Origin: Promethearchaeota archaeon | Lineage (GTDB): Archaea > Asgardarchaeota > Lokiarchaeia > Sigynarchaeales > SOKP01 | Direction: 5' to 3' | DNA: 25,893 nucleotides | NCBI GenBank assembly: GCA_014729315.1 | Contig: WJKD01000448.1 | Span: 1 to 25,893, forward strand | In this document: in pieces, positions 1 to 9,012 of the stretch | Numbering within the stretch: the first letter of the stretch is position 1 | How the letters are laid out: each line of letters starts with the position of its first letter | Made by a program: the position numbers and the translations under genes | The notes under the pieces: generated by a model | What the model saw: only the letters and a program-made list of their open reading frames with translations | Told to the model about the DNA's origin: nothing | The model's database searches: none

Positions 1-169
1 CATTCCTTTTAGTAGCGGTCCAAAGAATGACCATAATATAAGAATTATTTCAAGTAGATCCCATTATTTTATGTATATTAATTTAATAATTATATTAAAC
101 TTAATTAAGAACTTTTTTTAGAACACCCGGACACTAGTGATATATAATATCAATTCAAATAACGGGCTA

Positions 170-193
170 ACAGGTAATGTATTATAAACCTGT
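170..193. repeat. Small inverted repeat ACAGGT/ACCTGT
   Basis: The arms ACAGGT (170-175) and ACCTGT (188-193) are perfect reverse complements separated by 12 AT-rich bases. It lies just upstream of the candidate promoter and could be an operator for a dimeric regulator. Six-base arms also arise by chance, so the call is weak. Confidence 0.25.
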
Positions 194-201
194 AAAATAA
201 A

Positions 202-229
202 TTGAAATGGCGAAGCACCTTATTATATT
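202..229 (+). promoter_or_regulatory. Candidate sigma70-type promoter
   Basis: TTGAAA (202-207) is followed after 16 bases by TATATT (224-229), a reasonable match to a -35/-10 pair. It sits 46 bp before the mini-ORF start and about 170 bp before the first full gene, where a promoter for the whole co-directional block is expected. In such AT-rich DNA similar pairs occur by chance. Confidence 0.3.
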
Positions 230-274
230 AGAGTTATCGAATATTTAATATCACATTAAAGGAGACTACGCCTT

Positions 275-349
275 ATGGAAAAGATAAGACCTTCGAACCG
301 ATTAAACAAAAAAATTAAAAATCTTTTACAATCAGGCTCTCATAATTGA
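275..349 (+). CDS. Mini-ORF, 24 codons, possible leader peptide
   Basis: An ATG at 275 is preceded by AAAGGAG (258-264) at a 10-base spacing, a better ribosome site than that of several large genes in this operon. The frame encodes a 24-residue basic peptide rich in Lys, Asn and Arg and stops at TGA 347-349. The stop codon lies in the left arm of a small hairpin that covers the start of the spacer to the next gene. That arrangement could be a translated leader with an attenuator-like role, or the remnant of a longer gene. No family is recognised. Confidence 0.35.
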   Translation: MEKIRPSNRLNKKIKNLLQSGSHN

Positions 350-363
350 GAAGTTTTTTCTCA
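347..363 (+). other. Small hairpin overlapping the mini-ORF stop
   Basis: TGAGAA (347-352) and TTCTCA (358-363) can form a 6-bp stem with a GTTTT loop, starting at the mini-ORF stop codon. Two similar 11-mers, CTCATAATTGA (339-349) and CTCACGATTGA (360-370), also flank it. It is too weak to be a classical terminator. Confidence 0.3.
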
Positions 364-401
364 CGATTGAATAATAACTTCATATCATTATTGAATAAAT
401 T

Positions 402-761
402 ATGAAAATAGTTGTTAAAAACAAAAATATTTCCCGTAAAGATTTTGAAAAACATTTTCAATTACTTTTTCACTCAAATCTTCTCTCAAATAATAATATT
501 TCTTATAGCATTACTGAAACAAAACTTAGAAGTGTTGATTCATCAGTTCTTATGGTGTTAGTCAGTTCATCTGGAGTTGTATTAACAACATTAATTTCCT
601 GGTTATTTAAATTGGCAATCACAAAAGGTTCTCAAAAAATTGTTATTCAAGGAAAGAACGGTAAAAAAATTGAAGTTCCTGCAGGCACCTCAGAAAAAGA
701 TATTGATAAGTTTCTTGAAAAAGCAAGTAAATTAAGTGTAGACAGTATTTTTATAGAATAG
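402..761 (+). CDS. EACC1-like small membrane protein
   Basis: This 119-residue protein has a soluble N-terminal part, one strong hydrophobic helix at about residues 49-73, then a short beta-hairpin-like stretch (KIVIQGKNGKKIEVP, residues 79-93) and a C-terminal helix. A small alpha/beta protein with a central membrane helix followed by a 'basic strand-turn-strand' matches the EACC1 (effector-associated constant component 1) family. That family is found beside CHAT, caspase or trypsin effectors in bacterial conflict systems. It is thought to be a fixed accessory part, possibly tying the effector complex to the membrane. Here it is the first full gene, 33 bp before a CHAT protease, which fits. 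The ATG at 402 has no clear ribosome site. Family assignment is by recognition only; an unrelated small membrane protein is possible. Confidence 0.6.
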   Translation: MKIVVKNKNISRKDFEKHFQLLFHSNLLSNNNISYSITETKLRSVDSSVLMVLVSSSGVVLTTLISWLFKLAITKGSQKIVIQGKNGKKIEVPAGTSEKDIDKFLEKASKLSVDSIFIE

Positions 762-794
762 CATTATAAATGATTAGTTATAGGAAATAGTAGT

Positions 795-3239
795 ATGAAT
801 TGTATGCCTACTGTTTTAAGTATAACGAAATTGCATGAAACACAATATAGATTTACTCTTTCTAATCCTGGCGAACCGTTTTTAGGACCGCTACAAAGGA
901 TTTTTGAGGTAAAAGTAAATCCTGCCGTTCTCAATGTACTCGGTAATAGGATAATAGAATCTGCAAAGCAAGCAAATTTAGAAGGAGATATATCAAACGT
1001 TCATATAGAATCCTTTAAAAAATCTGGGAAATTACTTTATTCTAATATATTTCCCAAACGGGGTGGTGCCCAACCATTAATTGATGAATTAGCCTTAGTT
1101 AATACCCCACTTTTAATTAACACTGATGATCCTAACATTTTATGGGAATTGATGTACGATGGTACTGACTTTTTGGGGATAAAATTTATCACAGGTAGAA
1201 GACTTAAGACTAGTATGGTTCCTCCTGGAGTTCCTAAAAAACGTAAGGAGTGGCGCTGCTTGGTAATATCTAATCCCACTTGTGATCTTGATGAAACAGA
1301 ATTAGAGACATCCAAACTTGTCGAAGCACTTCAGAGGAAAGACGTTATATGTGATTATTTAAATGGTTCGGATGCCAATTTAGCTGAATTAATTATAAAA
1401 CTTGATGAGAATGAGTATGATATTATTCATTACGCTGGCCACATAGTATACGATGATTCTGCGAAACAATATGCGTTGAGGTTAAATAATAATGAATTAT
1501 TTTGGGCTATAAATATTAGAAATGAAGTTAAAGGTTCACCTATTGTATTTTTGAATGGCTGTTGGTCAGCTTGTGAAGTCAAAAGTCATACGGATTCATT
1601 ACATAGTATGGAAAGTTTAACAGAAGCGTTTTTGGAAACTGGGGCTCGATTAGTTGTGGGATCATTATTTGAGATTCCCGATGAAGGTGCCAGGATTTTT
1701 GCTGAAGTCTTTTACGATAATGTTTTAAACGGTGAAATGGTTGGTGAGGCATTAAGAAAAGCTCGCTATATAACAATGGAAGATAGGAAATACGGTGCCA
1801 CATGGGCAAGCTTTATTATGTATGGTGATCCATGCCTCCAAGTCGAATTCAAAAAAGATGAAATCGAAGAGCTACTTAATACTATAAATATGACTCGAAA
1901 GGATTTCGATATTTCTGCCAGTCGTATTATTGAACAAACTGTAATGTATGGAAAAGAATCTGGCAGAATATCTACAGTACATTTGTTTGCTGCTATAATT
2001 GCTGATGAAAATAGTGAAATTGCCAAGACACTTAATTACCAAAAAATTCCTGCTGAAAAATTGAAAAATGCTTTCCAAAAAATATTTTCAATAGCAGAAG
2101 ATTTAGATTTTGAGAAATCAGATAAAAAAAAAATAAAATTTTCAACTAATCTTGAAGCTATTCTTGAATATGCAAAAGAACAAATTAAAAATAACGACAA
2201 AGAAAAAATTACTGTTTCGGACCTAAACAACGCTTTCTCTGAAAGAGCAGGTGGGCCAACGCTTCAAATTTTGAAAAAGTTAGGAGTTGATTTTCAGAAA
2301 AACAAGGAAGAAACAGCAACTTCAGAAAGTAAAACATCGAAAACATCTCCATACGATATTAGAATTGAGTGGCCTAGACCTTCGCCGCCTGAATATCTAC
2401 GAAATAAGGATGCTTATTCATCATTAGCTTGGGAAGTACTTAGATGCTCGATAGAAAGCGCGATAAAAGCACATTCCATGATAATTTCAACATTTCATCT
2501 TTTTATGGGATTATTACTAGGTCCTTGTTTTTTAATTTATAGAACTCTTCGGCAACAGGGTTTTTCACCCTTTCAATTATTAATTTCTATTTCTGATATA
2601 ATTGAAAATGAAATAGATACCATTATAGATCATTCATCAATTAGATTTTCAGAAAATGTCAAAAGAATTTTAATCAGAGCAGATGAGATCGCTAAAGAAT
2701 TAAACCAGGACAAAGTAAACGATACCGATTTATTTACTGCATTTATACAAACTGGGGGCGGTGGGACAGGGAAATTACTTTCACAATTAGGAATTGAGTT
2801 AAGTACAATTTTTTATCCTATTTTTACAATTGATGGTGAAATTGACAAAAATTTTGTTGATGAAAAAATATATTCAATATTTCAAAAATCTGAAGATTAT
2901 GCAAATAGAATTAAATGTGGATTTGTCTCACGTCCTCATCTTTTTTATGGAATATGTTCAATTCCAAATAGTAAAATTAAGGACTATTTACCAGACATTG
3001 TAATTAAATTAGATGAATTAGATAATGCTATTCAACAAATTTTAGGTATAACTGAAAATGGCCCTAAAATAAATTTTGAACTCCCTTTTATGACTTTAGG
3101 ATTAAAACAAACACTAATCCTGGCTTCAAATATTTGTAAAAAAGAAAATTCTCAAAAGATTACTGAAGATCATTTTATTAAGGCACTTCTGACTCCAACG
3201 CAAAGTAGTATAAAAACATTGTTGAATAGATTGAAATGA
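795..3239 (+). CDS. CHAT protease fused to Clp-repeat (Clp_N-like) domains
   Basis: An 814-residue soluble protein. Residues 1-150 are a pre-CHAT region containing the typical WELMYDG stretch (117-123). The CHAT (caspase-like cysteine protease) domain spans about 152-350. Its catalytic His lies in HYAGH (212-216, likely H216) and its catalytic Cys in NGCW (C256), and it ends with a YGDP motif (343-346). The C-terminal 450 residues contain about three double Clp-repeat units, at about 370-500, 535-670 and 690-814. Each has an 'HLF' helix (for example STVHLFAAI at 393-401), like the adaptor-binding N domains of ClpA/ClpB. There is no AAA+ motor in this protein. The ATG at 795 is preceded by AGGA. 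The Clp repeats suggest it docks with, or mimics, the N domain of the ClpB-like ATPase encoded downstream. The protease call is firm; the substrate is unknown. Confidence 0.85.
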   Translation: MNCMPTVLSITKLHETQYRFTLSNPGEPFLGPLQRIFEVKVNPAVLNVLGNRIIESAKQANLEGDISNVHIESFKKSGKLLYSNIFPKRGGAQPLIDELALVNTPLLINTDDPNILWELMYDGTDFLGIKFITGRRLKTSMVPPGVPKKRKEWRCLVISNPTCDLDETELETSKLVEALQRKDVICDYLNGSDANLAELIIKLDENEYDIIHYAGHIVYDDSAKQYALRLNNNELFWAINIRNEVKGSPIVFLNGCWSACEVKSHTDSLHSMESLTEAFLETGARLVVGSLFEIPDEGARIFAEVFYDNVLNGEMVGEALRKARYITMEDRKYGATWASFIMYGDPCLQVEFKKDEIEELLNTINMTRKDFDISASRIIEQTVMYGKESGRISTVHLFAAIIADENSEIAKTLNYQKIPAEKLKNAFQKIFSIAEDLDFEKSDKKKIKFSTNLEAILEYAKEQIKNNDKEKITVSDLNNAFSERAGGPTLQILKKLGVDFQKNKEETATSESKTSKTSPYDIRIEWPRPSPPEYLRNKDAYSSLAWEVLRCSIESAIKAHSMIISTFHLFMGLLLGPCFLIYRTLRQQGFSPFQLLISISDIIENEIDTIIDHSSIRFSENVKRILIRADEIAKELNQDKVNDTDLFTAFIQTGGGGTGKLLSQLGIELSTIFYPIFTIDGEIDKNFVDEKIYSIFQKSEDYANRIKCGFVSRPHLFYGICSIPNSKIKDYLPDIVIKLDELDNAIQQILGITENGPKINFELPFMTLGLKQTLILASNICKKENSQKITEDHFIKALLTPTQSSIKTLLNRLK

Positions 3240-3277
3240 TCTATTAATAACGTAATAGTGTTTTAGGAAATACTTAC

Positions 3278-5620
3278 GTGGAAACGCCTAAAAAGAATTC
3301 AAATAATGAAATAAATAAAAACTCTTCCAAAGAAGAAAGCAAAGATATTCATTCTTTTATAAAGATACTTTCTGATTCTAATAGTAGAGAAGATATCTTA
3401 CCGCAACCGCTCTCCAAAATTAATACAAGTGAAATATTCCCTAAAAATAACAAACCAACTGCAGATGAAATAATCGAAACAGTAAAGGCACTTTTAGCTC
3501 CAAAACCAATAGATATAAAATCAGATAATATTTATATTGAAGCATTCTTTTCTAAATTATCAATAAGTAGAGATACTCACGAACGTCTGGATCATTACAT
3601 CAAAGATGCAGGGATTTCGACTTTACCTACAAAAGTAGGTGGGAATATTAAAGTTCCTAATAAATTGCTTACTTATGAAAAAATAAAAGAATTGGGACAA
3701 GGAGCTTTTACTATTGTATGGTTAGCCCAAGATTCATCATCTTGGTTAGAACGTAAAGTTGTTTTAAAAATTCCCAAAAGGCAACAAATAGATAAAAACT
3801 GGACTGAACGTTTAAAGCATGAATCAAAAGTATGGTGGCATTTATCTGAATATAAGCATCCAAACATCTTGAACTTGGAGGATATTAAGGAAGATGGAAT
3901 CTTTACTTTCTTTGTAACAGAATATTTGGATGGAGGTAGTTTAGAATCTGTAATACATAATATTCCGAAGTCCCAAAAAATAAATACAATTCAACAAATA
4001 CTTATTCCTATCTGCAAAGCTCTTTCTTTTGCACATCAAAACAAGATTATTCACGGTGATATAAAGCCTTCAAATATTCTTGTCTCTCAAGATTTTAATC
4101 AGGTTAAACTTGGAGATTTTGGATTATCATATTTCATTCATGATCTGATTAATTCAGGGAAAAAACTAGAAGGTACACTACTCTTTCTTGCACCTGAATC
4201 ATTCAATGGTGAGAAAACGACTCAAACAGATATTTATGCTTTTGGTGTTACACTATATTATTGTCTTACTGGAGAGTTCCCTTTTAAAGATATTACTAAT
4301 CAAAAGCAACGACTTATAGATGAACGATTAAAATTTAAGCTTGATATTTCAAAAAAAATACCAAACATACCAAATTGGTTAGAAAATGTAATTCAACGTT
4401 GTCTTTCACCATTACCCGAAAATCGTTTTACTGATGCAACTGAACTATTGCATTTCATTATACCGTATATTAATCCTAAAAAAGCAAATCGAATTATATT
4501 AAGCGTTTGGAGTAATCCTGAAAACCAGACAATAGATTACGATATTGAATTCAGAGGCAAACGAATACGTGAATTACTTACTGTTGAAGTAACTCATGAA
4601 ACAATTCGTGGTCTATGTAAACAATGGGATAAAATTGGTAATCTTGCAATAAATCGAATAAATAAAGGAAATGAAATCTCCACATCGAATGATATTGATG
4701 AAGAAATTCATACTCTGTTGCATTCAATTTCGGAAGATGGTGCTCATTTTATGCTTGGTTTAAAAGTACGCAAAATATTGACAAAGCATTCCTATTCAGG
4801 TTTTGAGCTAATCTATGATCCCAGGTTAACATCCATTCCATGGGAATTATTTCAAATTGATGGGACTTGTCTTTGTCGTCGTTATCCCATGTCTCGATTA
4901 CCAAAATTATTACGTAGAGAACCAAAAAATCATTTAATGGAAACTGATGAAAAGATTAACGTATTAATAATTTCAAATCCAAGTGGAGATTTGCAAGGTG
5001 CAGAAGAAGAATCTAAACAACTTGTGAAAGAATTCGAAAAAGCTCTATTATTTAAAAAAATTGATATCCAAATCGTCAATGATAAGGATGATTTATTCAC
5101 AATCAGAAGTAAAATGCGTCGTTGTCATATAATTCATTATGCAGGACACGCCATTTTTTCTGAAATGCATGGCGATATGTCAAAAAGTGGCCTATTTCTG
5201 CGAGGTGATTTTAATGATCCAGAATCTGGGGATCTTCTTCGAGCAAGTGCACTGGAAGAGCTCTGGGAAGATTGTGCCCCGACCCTAATTTTTGCCAATG
5301 CTTGTGTTTCTGGACGTTCAAGTGTTGGTTCAATTAAAAATAGAGTCTCCAGTGATTCTGCACTCGGATTGGCACAAGCCTTTCTTTCGGCGGGTATTGA
5401 AAATTATATTGGTACAGTATGGAATGCCCCAGATAATGAAGCCACAATTTCATTTGCATGTAAATTTTATAAAAACTTTTTTTCAGGTAATACTATCAGT
5501 CAATCCATGCTATCAGCGAGGAATCATTGCCTTGAAAAATACGGTGAAGAAGATTTAACTTGGGCACGTTATATTTTATTTGGTGATCCGTTCACATATA
5601 TATCAGTAAATCAATCATAA
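3278..5620 (+). CDS. Ser/Thr protein kinase-CHAT protease fusion
   Basis: A 780-residue protein. Residues 1-130 are polar and probably disordered or helical. The kinase domain (about 132-395) looks active: glycine loop LGQGAF (139-144), Lys164, Glu182, catalytic loop HGDIKPSN with Asp261, DFG at 280-282 and APE at 305-307. HGD replaces HRD, as in some bacterial kinases. A linker with IPWELF (520-525) leads into the CHAT domain (about 560-775), with HYAGH (620-624, likely H624) and NAC (C676), ending TWARYILFGDP. The start is GTG at 3278, supported by AGGAAA nine bases upstream; no ATG lies near. Its CHAT and kinase regions closely resemble those of the next gene, so the two are tandem paralogues. 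The kinase may control its own protease or phosphorylate other operon products. Confidence 0.88.
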   Translation: METPKKNSNNEINKNSSKEESKDIHSFIKILSDSNSREDILPQPLSKINTSEIFPKNNKPTADEIIETVKALLAPKPIDIKSDNIYIEAFFSKLSISRDTHERLDHYIKDAGISTLPTKVGGNIKVPNKLLTYEKIKELGQGAFTIVWLAQDSSSWLERKVVLKIPKRQQIDKNWTERLKHESKVWWHLSEYKHPNILNLEDIKEDGIFTFFVTEYLDGGSLESVIHNIPKSQKINTIQQILIPICKALSFAHQNKIIHGDIKPSNILVSQDFNQVKLGDFGLSYFIHDLINSGKKLEGTLLFLAPESFNGEKTTQTDIYAFGVTLYYCLTGEFPFKDITNQKQRLIDERLKFKLDISKKIPNIPNWLENVIQRCLSPLPENRFTDATELLHFIIPYINPKKANRIILSVWSNPENQTIDYDIEFRGKRIRELLTVEVTHETIRGLCKQWDKIGNLAINRINKGNEISTSNDIDEEIHTLLHSISEDGAHFMLGLKVRKILTKHSYSGFELIYDPRLTSIPWELFQIDGTCLCRRYPMSRLPKLLRREPKNHLMETDEKINVLIISNPSGDLQGAEEESKQLVKEFEKALLFKKIDIQIVNDKDDLFTIRSKMRRCHIIHYAGHAIFSEMHGDMSKSGLFLRGDFNDPESGDLLRASALEELWEDCAPTLIFANACVSGRSSVGSIKNRVSSDSALGLAQAFLSAGIENYIGTVWNAPDNEATISFACKFYKNFFSGNTISQSMLSARNHCLEKYGEEDLTWARYILFGDPFTYISVNQS

Positions 5621-5670
5621 CAATTAAATATTCATATCCTTCAATTCAATGTATATTTTAAAAAAATTTT

Positions 5671-8600
5671 ATGTCTAATGATTATACAATAGATACTGTT
5701 GGAATCCATTTTGGAACGACTAATTGCAGAATAGGTGCCGTAAATCCTATTAATTTAAAGCCCATCATCTGTGATCCTATTCCTTGTTGCATTTGGAAGT
5801 CTCCAGCAACGAGTAATATATACGTTGGTATTGATGCATATGATCACGTTGGTTCACATCCTGAACCTATTATTTACATTAAAAGATCATTAAGCAATCA
5901 GACTTTTCGGATAACAGACGAAGAAATTACTTCCGAACAAATTTTTTATTATATTTTTAATGAGGCAAAACGGCAAATTCAAATAAAAATTAACAATATT
6001 GACAAGAAATTACGGTTAGATATAACAAATGTGGTTGTTGCAATACCCACGAAATATGACGATTCACAAATTGTATTAGCTGATGAAGAAGAAAAAATAA
6101 ATAGGAAAAATTACTTAAATTCATTGATCGAAGCATTAAGATTAGCAAATATAAAGAATGTACATTTCATACCGTATTCATGTGCTATTACGTACTATTG
6201 TATAAATTATAAAATAAGCAGGGGATTAGTCTTTTATTCTTATTTAGGTGGAGGTTTACTCGAAACCTCATTGATTAAAATAGATGAAAATAAATTTGAA
6301 ATAATACAAACTTGTTCAGATGATGAAAACTGTGGTATAAATATAGATCGTGATATTGCGAATATTCTGCAAAAACAAATATCAGAAGAAGGTTATTGTT
6401 TTGACTTAAAAATTAATGATAATCATGATGATAAAATTAAATTCGATAAACTTAAAACTATTGGAGAAATTGCTAAAAAAGGGCTTTCTAAATCTGATGA
6501 ATTTAGAGTAACTGATCTTAATAGAATCAAAGATAAAATTGGAAATACTATCAATATTGAAATTTTGTTGAAACAAGCTGAACTTAGAAAAATTCTTACA
6601 CCAATCTTTGAGAAAACAGCTGAAATTTCTGTTAAATTAATTGAGCAAGCTTATGAGGAACATAATGATTTAGAGAAAATTAGCTATATAGTATTTGCTG
6701 GGGGGTCTTGCAATATTCCATTAATTCAAGAGATGCTTTATGAAAATCTAAATAATAATTCGCTAATTAAAAATTATTTAAGTATAAAAAATAATATAAT
6801 ATATAATAATCCAGAAAACTCAGTAATTTTAGGAACTATTAAATATATTACCAAAATTTTAAAAACCAAGGACAGAAAAAAAGATGACTTTTTTAGTATT
6901 CTTGATTTACCTGAAATTCACATTAAAAAAAGTATAAAACAACCTCTAAAAATTCTAAATGTTACTGAAGAAATTTTACCATTCGCAGCTGATAGAAAAG
7001 AATCAATATTAGAAAATTTTAACATATATCAAGAAATCCCCAAAATCTACCCATATATAGGATTAATCGAAACATATAGTTATATTAAACTACCATGTAA
7101 ACTTGGCGATTTTACTCTTCTTAAATCATTAACTCGTAATAATTATTATTGGTATGTTTTAGCAATAGATACTCGAACAAGAGATCGCTCTGAATTCCTG
7201 CTAGGAATTCCAATTTATCATCCCTTGAAAGGCGAATATAGAAAAAATTTTGAGTATGTGAAAAAAATTTGGGATGAACTTAAAAATATATCTAAAAATC
7301 TAAATCACCCTAACATCCTCAGACTTGTGGATACATTAAGGATTAATGAGAAGCAAACCCATATCCATCCCTTTGAAGTTTTCTTATCAGAATATTTGGC
7401 AGGAGGAGATTTAAGATCATCACAATATAAATTATCAAGAAATATTACAACTATACTCCATATTTTATATAACCTAATCGTTGGAGTAAAACACATCCAT
7501 TCTAAAGAAATTATTCATGGAGATTTAACTCCTGAAAAAATATATTTGTCTCCTGAATTTAAAGAAGTTAAAATTGGTGGTTTTGAAAAATCTATATGGC
7601 AGAAAGATGTATCATCTAAAGGTGGTTTAAATTCTATGTTAAAAAATGATATTAATAATTTATTCAGTATACTGCTTTACTTATTTACTGGCAAGTATAT
7701 TCAAAACATACAAATTGTTTCAAAAAATTTAGAATCAGAAATCAAAAATATTAATATGCCGAATTGGTTGAATCAGCTCATTACTGAATTTTTATCTTCC
7801 AATGTTAATATTTATGATATTCATGAATTACACGACAAAGTAAATTTTCATGTAAGCCCATCGAAGCAGCATATTGTAACTGTTGAAGCTGTTTATCTAC
7901 ATCAAGAGAAACAAATTAGGCTTAAGTTTACAGATAAAGATAACAAAAATAATGATTACTATTCATTTCACCTTGATTTTCTTACTATTAAAGAAATTCA
8001 ACAGCTTTGGATAGAAATAGGAGATCATGCTATTGAGAGAATGGTGTTAAGTTATGATCTATTAACTAACAACAGCCAAATAGAAAAGTTAAATAATATG
8101 ATTCATAACAATCTTAAACTAATAAGTAAAACTGCAGTAAGAAACATTCTCCCAAGAATTGAAGAAAAAATAAAGAAGAAAACATACATATATTTTGAGT
8201 TTCAATATGATCAAGATTTAGAAAGTCTTCCTTATGAATTATTTGAAATTGAAGGATCAAATCTCTGCCAATGTTTTCCAATATCACGATCTCCTAATAT
8301 TACTAATAAAAAGGACTATAATAACCAGATACAAAAGAATAATACAATTCGAATTTTGATTATCAAAAACCCATGCGGAGATTTACCTCAAGCAGAAAAT
8401 GAAGGCAATGAACTAAAATCCAAATTTACAAAATTAAATAGAAATAATTTTGAAATAGAAGTCATAGATTCCACATATCGATTTTTACAAATGAAAGAAT
8501 TGATTGAGGAAGGAGAATTTCAAATTATTCATTTTGCAGGTCATGTATTATTTTCTGAAAATAAAATTGATTATTTAAATAACGGCTGGTTACTCAAAAT

Positions 8601-9006
8601 CGATGGAGATTATACAGCAGTATTAACTAAAAAGGATTTTGAAGATATTTGGAGTGATAAACCTCCTTTATTAATTTTTGCTAATGCATGTAATTCTGCA
8701 ACACAGATAAATAATGATTTTGCTTATTTAAGTTATTATGAAGCAACAAATTCTTTAGCACATTCAATTCTTAAGGGTGGTGTTTGTAATTATATTGGAA
8801 CAACATTGTTCGTCCCAGATTCTGAATCGACATTAAATTTTGCAAGCGTATTTTATGATGAGTTTTTTAGTGGGAATACAATTAGTCAGGCTGTTTTAGA
8901 AGCTCGAAAATATTGTATAAAAAAATATGGTAAAGAGGATCTAACATGGGCACGATATGTACTTTATGGTGATCCTTTATCATATATCAAAGGTTACCTA
9001 ATTTAA
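5671..9006 (+). CDS. Hsp70-like / pseudokinase / CHAT protease triple fusion
   Basis: An 1111-residue protein with three parts. Residues 1-400 are an Hsp70-type ATPase fold: phosphate-1 motif degraded to HFGTTN (13-18, His for the usual Asp), VVVAIPTKY (121-129), phosphate-2 LGGG (192-195) lacking the preceding Asp, and adenosine motif AGGSCNIP (343-350). Residues about 480-725 are kinase-like but lack key residues. HGD is kept (616-618), but the following Lys is Thr620, DFG is replaced by GFE (637-639), and the ATP-anchoring Lys is missing, so this is a pseudokinase. Residues about 890-1105 are a CHAT protease with HFAGH (954-958) and NAC (C1007), both catalytic residues intact. No clear ribosome site precedes the ATG. 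Inference: non-hydrolysing Hsp70 and kinase modules act as sensors or scaffolds for a live protease. Confidence 0.85.
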   Translation: MSNDYTIDTVGIHFGTTNCRIGAVNPINLKPIICDPIPCCIWKSPATSNIYVGIDAYDHVGSHPEPIIYIKRSLSNQTFRITDEEITSEQIFYYIFNEAKRQIQIKINNIDKKLRLDITNVVVAIPTKYDDSQIVLADEEEKINRKNYLNSLIEALRLANIKNVHFIPYSCAITYYCINYKISRGLVFYSYLGGGLLETSLIKIDENKFEIIQTCSDDENCGINIDRDIANILQKQISEEGYCFDLKINDNHDDKIKFDKLKTIGEIAKKGLSKSDEFRVTDLNRIKDKIGNTINIEILLKQAELRKILTPIFEKTAEISVKLIEQAYEEHNDLEKISYIVFAGGSCNIPLIQEMLYENLNNNSLIKNYLSIKNNIIYNNPENSVILGTIKYITKILKTKDRKKDDFFSILDLPEIHIKKSIKQPLKILNVTEEILPFAADRKESILENFNIYQEIPKIYPYIGLIETYSYIKLPCKLGDFTLLKSLTRNNYYWYVLAIDTRTRDRSEFLLGIPIYHPLKGEYRKNFEYVKKIWDELKNISKNLNHPNILRLVDTLRINEKQTHIHPFEVFLSEYLAGGDLRSSQYKLSRNITTILHILYNLIVGVKHIHSKEIIHGDLTPEKIYLSPEFKEVKIGGFEKSIWQKDVSSKGGLNSMLKNDINNLFSILLYLFTGKYIQNIQIVSKNLESEIKNINMPNWLNQLITEFLSSNVNIYDIHELHDKVNFHVSPSKQHIVTVEAVYLHQEKQIRLKFTDKDNKNNDYYSFHLDFLTIKEIQQLWIEIGDHAIERMVLSYDLLTNNSQIEKLNNMIHNNLKLISKTAVRNILPRIEEKIKKKTYIYFEFQYDQDLESLPYELFEIEGSNLCQCFPISRSPNITNKKDYNNQIQKNNTIRILIIKNPCGDLPQAENEGNELKSKFTKLNRNNFEIEVIDSTYRFLQMKELIEEGEFQIIHFAGHVLFSENKIDYLNNGWLLKIDGDYTAVLTKKDFEDIWSDKPPLLIFANACNSATQINNDFAYLSYYEATNSLAHSILKGGVCNYIGTTLFVPDSESTLNFASVFYDEFFSGNTISQAVLEARKYCIKKYGKEDLTWARYVLYGDPLSYIKGYLI

Positions 9007-9012
9007 AAATGA

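Larger units (their letters stand above)
1..274. other. AT-rich leader region, no gene recognised
   Basis: No convincing protein-coding frame is visible here on either strand. The region carries a small inverted repeat and a candidate promoter, listed separately, and lies directly upstream of the long + strand operon. A short open stretch on the - strand at positions 1-60 runs off the window edge. It has an in-frame stop just upstream and no start codon, so it is not called. Confidence 0.5.

Noticed and set aside
1..63. Short hydrophobic open frame on the - strand at the left edge
   Set aside because: It has a stop just upstream, no start codon and too little length to support a partial gene.
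165..239. Integron attC-like site (GGCTAAC ... GTTATCG)
   Set aside because: The two ends do not match the attC consensus or each other as an inverted repeat, and no integrase is in the window.
12..894. Ten-base inverted match GTAGCGGTCC (12-21) and GGACCGCTAC (885-894)
   Set aside because: One copy is inside the CHAT-Clp gene and the match is short. Flanking similarity is too weak to call a repeat or gene fragment.
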